A DNA stretch of 64,000 nucleotides from the NCBI GenBank assembly GCA_028622995.1, contig JAJQJQ010000002.1, forward strand, positions 7,192,001 to 7,256,000, in the 5' to 3' direction. The DNA is from Panagrolaimus kolymaensis. Taxonomy: Eukaryota > Nematoda > Chromadorea > Rhabditida > Panagrolaimidae. Position 1 is the stretch's first letter; the number at the start of each line of letters is the position of its first letter. The position numbers and the translations under genes were made by a program. Shown one piece after another: positions 63,750 to 64,000 of this stretch. The notes beneath the pieces were generated by a model. The model did not search any database, was not told where the DNA came from, and saw only the letters and a list, made by a program, of their open reading frames with translations.

Positions 63750-64000
63750 TTGTTTTGGATTTTAAGTAAATTCATAAACTATTTTTTTTGTTCGAATTTT
63801 CTTAAAACATTTCTCTAGCAAAAAACACTGTAAAGTATCGAGGTTTTTTATTTTCCCTTCGTCAAATTTTTCATCCAAACTATGGTTTATTTGTTTTGGA
63901 TTTTAAGTAAATTCATAAACTATTTTTTTTGTTCGAATTTTCTTTAAACATTTCTCTAGCAAAAAACACTGTAAAGCATCGAGGTTTTTTATTTTCCCTT
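63750..64000 (+). repeat. Last two monomers, more diverged
   Basis: Both have ctagcaaaaaacactg in place of ctagcccaacaacactg (one base shorter). The first also has aagtatcg and cttcgtcaaa, and the second has tctttaaacat. This is more change per monomer than elsewhere and may mark the approach to another subfamily or to the array edge. The window ends inside a monomer. Confidence 0.8.

Larger units (their letters stand above)
1..64000 (+). repeat. 142-bp satellite DNA array, whole window
   Basis: Landmarks such as ggattttaag recur every 141-143 bp from the first base to the last (gg at 8, 150, 293, 435 and so on), always on this strand, giving about 450 head-to-tail monomers. Consensus composition by hand is T65 A40 C24 G13. 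Length changes come from a T-run (8 or 7 bases, or TTGTTTT), a Q-site indel near position 64, one 13-bp deletion class and one 13-bp duplication. No inversion, transposon or unique segment interrupts the array. The monomer is 1 modulo 3 in length, so every reading frame shifts from copy to copy and meets stops. The likely setting is (peri)centromeric heterochromatin. Tenebrio molitor's major satellite has the same monomer length, but that assignment is inferred, not verified. Confidence 0.98.

Noticed and set aside
1..64000. CRISPR array (regular direct repeats)
   Set aside because: Repeats are contiguous 142-bp units with no unique spacers between short palindromic repeats, and no cas genes.
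1..64000. CENP-B box
   Set aside because: The gTTCGaatttt segment shares only the TTCG core. The conserved A and CGGG of the box are absent.
1..64000. Intrinsic bacterial terminators or promoters from the hairpin plus T-run
   Set aside because: The T-run is in the loop, not after the stem. The stem is AT-only in large part, and the array is a eukaryotic-type satellite.
1..64000. Telomeric repeats, minisatellite or rDNA spacer
   Set aside because: No TTAGG, TCAGG or TTAGGG arrays and no rRNA sequence are present. The repeat is far longer than telomeric units.
1..64000. Assembly artefact from repeated contig stitching
   Set aside because: Shared blocks have different private variants and whole-monomer length differences, as expected of real satellite. 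Local collapse or expansion cannot be excluded without reads.

Overview
The whole 64-kb window is one uninterrupted tandem satellite DNA array. A monomer of about 142 bp repeats head to tail, always in the same orientation, roughly 450 times. I see no protein gene, RNA gene, mobile element or other unique sequence. The repeat frame used throughout puts position 1 at window base 1 (monomer begins ttgttttgga). By hand count the consensus has 37 G+C of 142 (26%). The given strand is 65 T, 40 A, 24 C and 13 G, so it is pyrimidine-rich along the entire array. Monomers differ by only a few bases, and most differences are recurrent, shared variants rather than private mutations.

A megabase-style, very homogeneous AT-rich array like this points to constitutive (peri)centromeric heterochromatin of a eukaryote. 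The 142-bp length, low divergence and apparent abundance fit the major satellite of the mealworm beetle Tenebrio molitor, which is known to have 142-bp monomers and to make up about half of that genome. I could not compare the sequence itself, so this is a hypothesis.

Variant code used below. T-run site (positions 33-40): T8 (142 bp), T7 (141 bp) or 'G' form (TTGTTTT, 141 bp). Q site (from position 64): C form ctctag, A form atctag, short form ttctag, long form ttttctag (+1, 143 bp). Tail site (137): atgt or atgg. These and rarer marker changes show higher-order structure (HOR), meaning blocks of several monomers copied as a unit.

Layout: 1-6,964 is mostly T8 with a 3-mer HOR. 6,965-14,206 introduces the G form and a four-monomer marker cassette. 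14,207-18,225 carries seven 129-bp deletion monomers. 18,226-25,444 holds 7-mer, 4-mer and 14-mer HORs with T7 and a TTTTTAG variant. 25,445-29,402 is T7-dominated with a 3-mer HOR. 29,403-33,100 has a 10-mer HOR. 33,101-39,338 is mixed and includes a 156-bp monomer. 39,339-41,330 is a 7-mer HOR. 43,602-56,234 is a long HOR anchored by the cassette, with units of 20, 18, 16, 13 and 18 monomers. 56,235-62,755 is mixed G/T8 with a 6/7-mer HOR. The last two monomers are more diverged.

The most interesting structural element is inside the monomer. There is a 14-bp inverted repeat (13 of 14 paired) with a 20-nt loop holding the T-run, and directly next to it a second 7-bp inverted repeat that spans the monomer junction. 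Together they give about 450 regularly spaced dyads.
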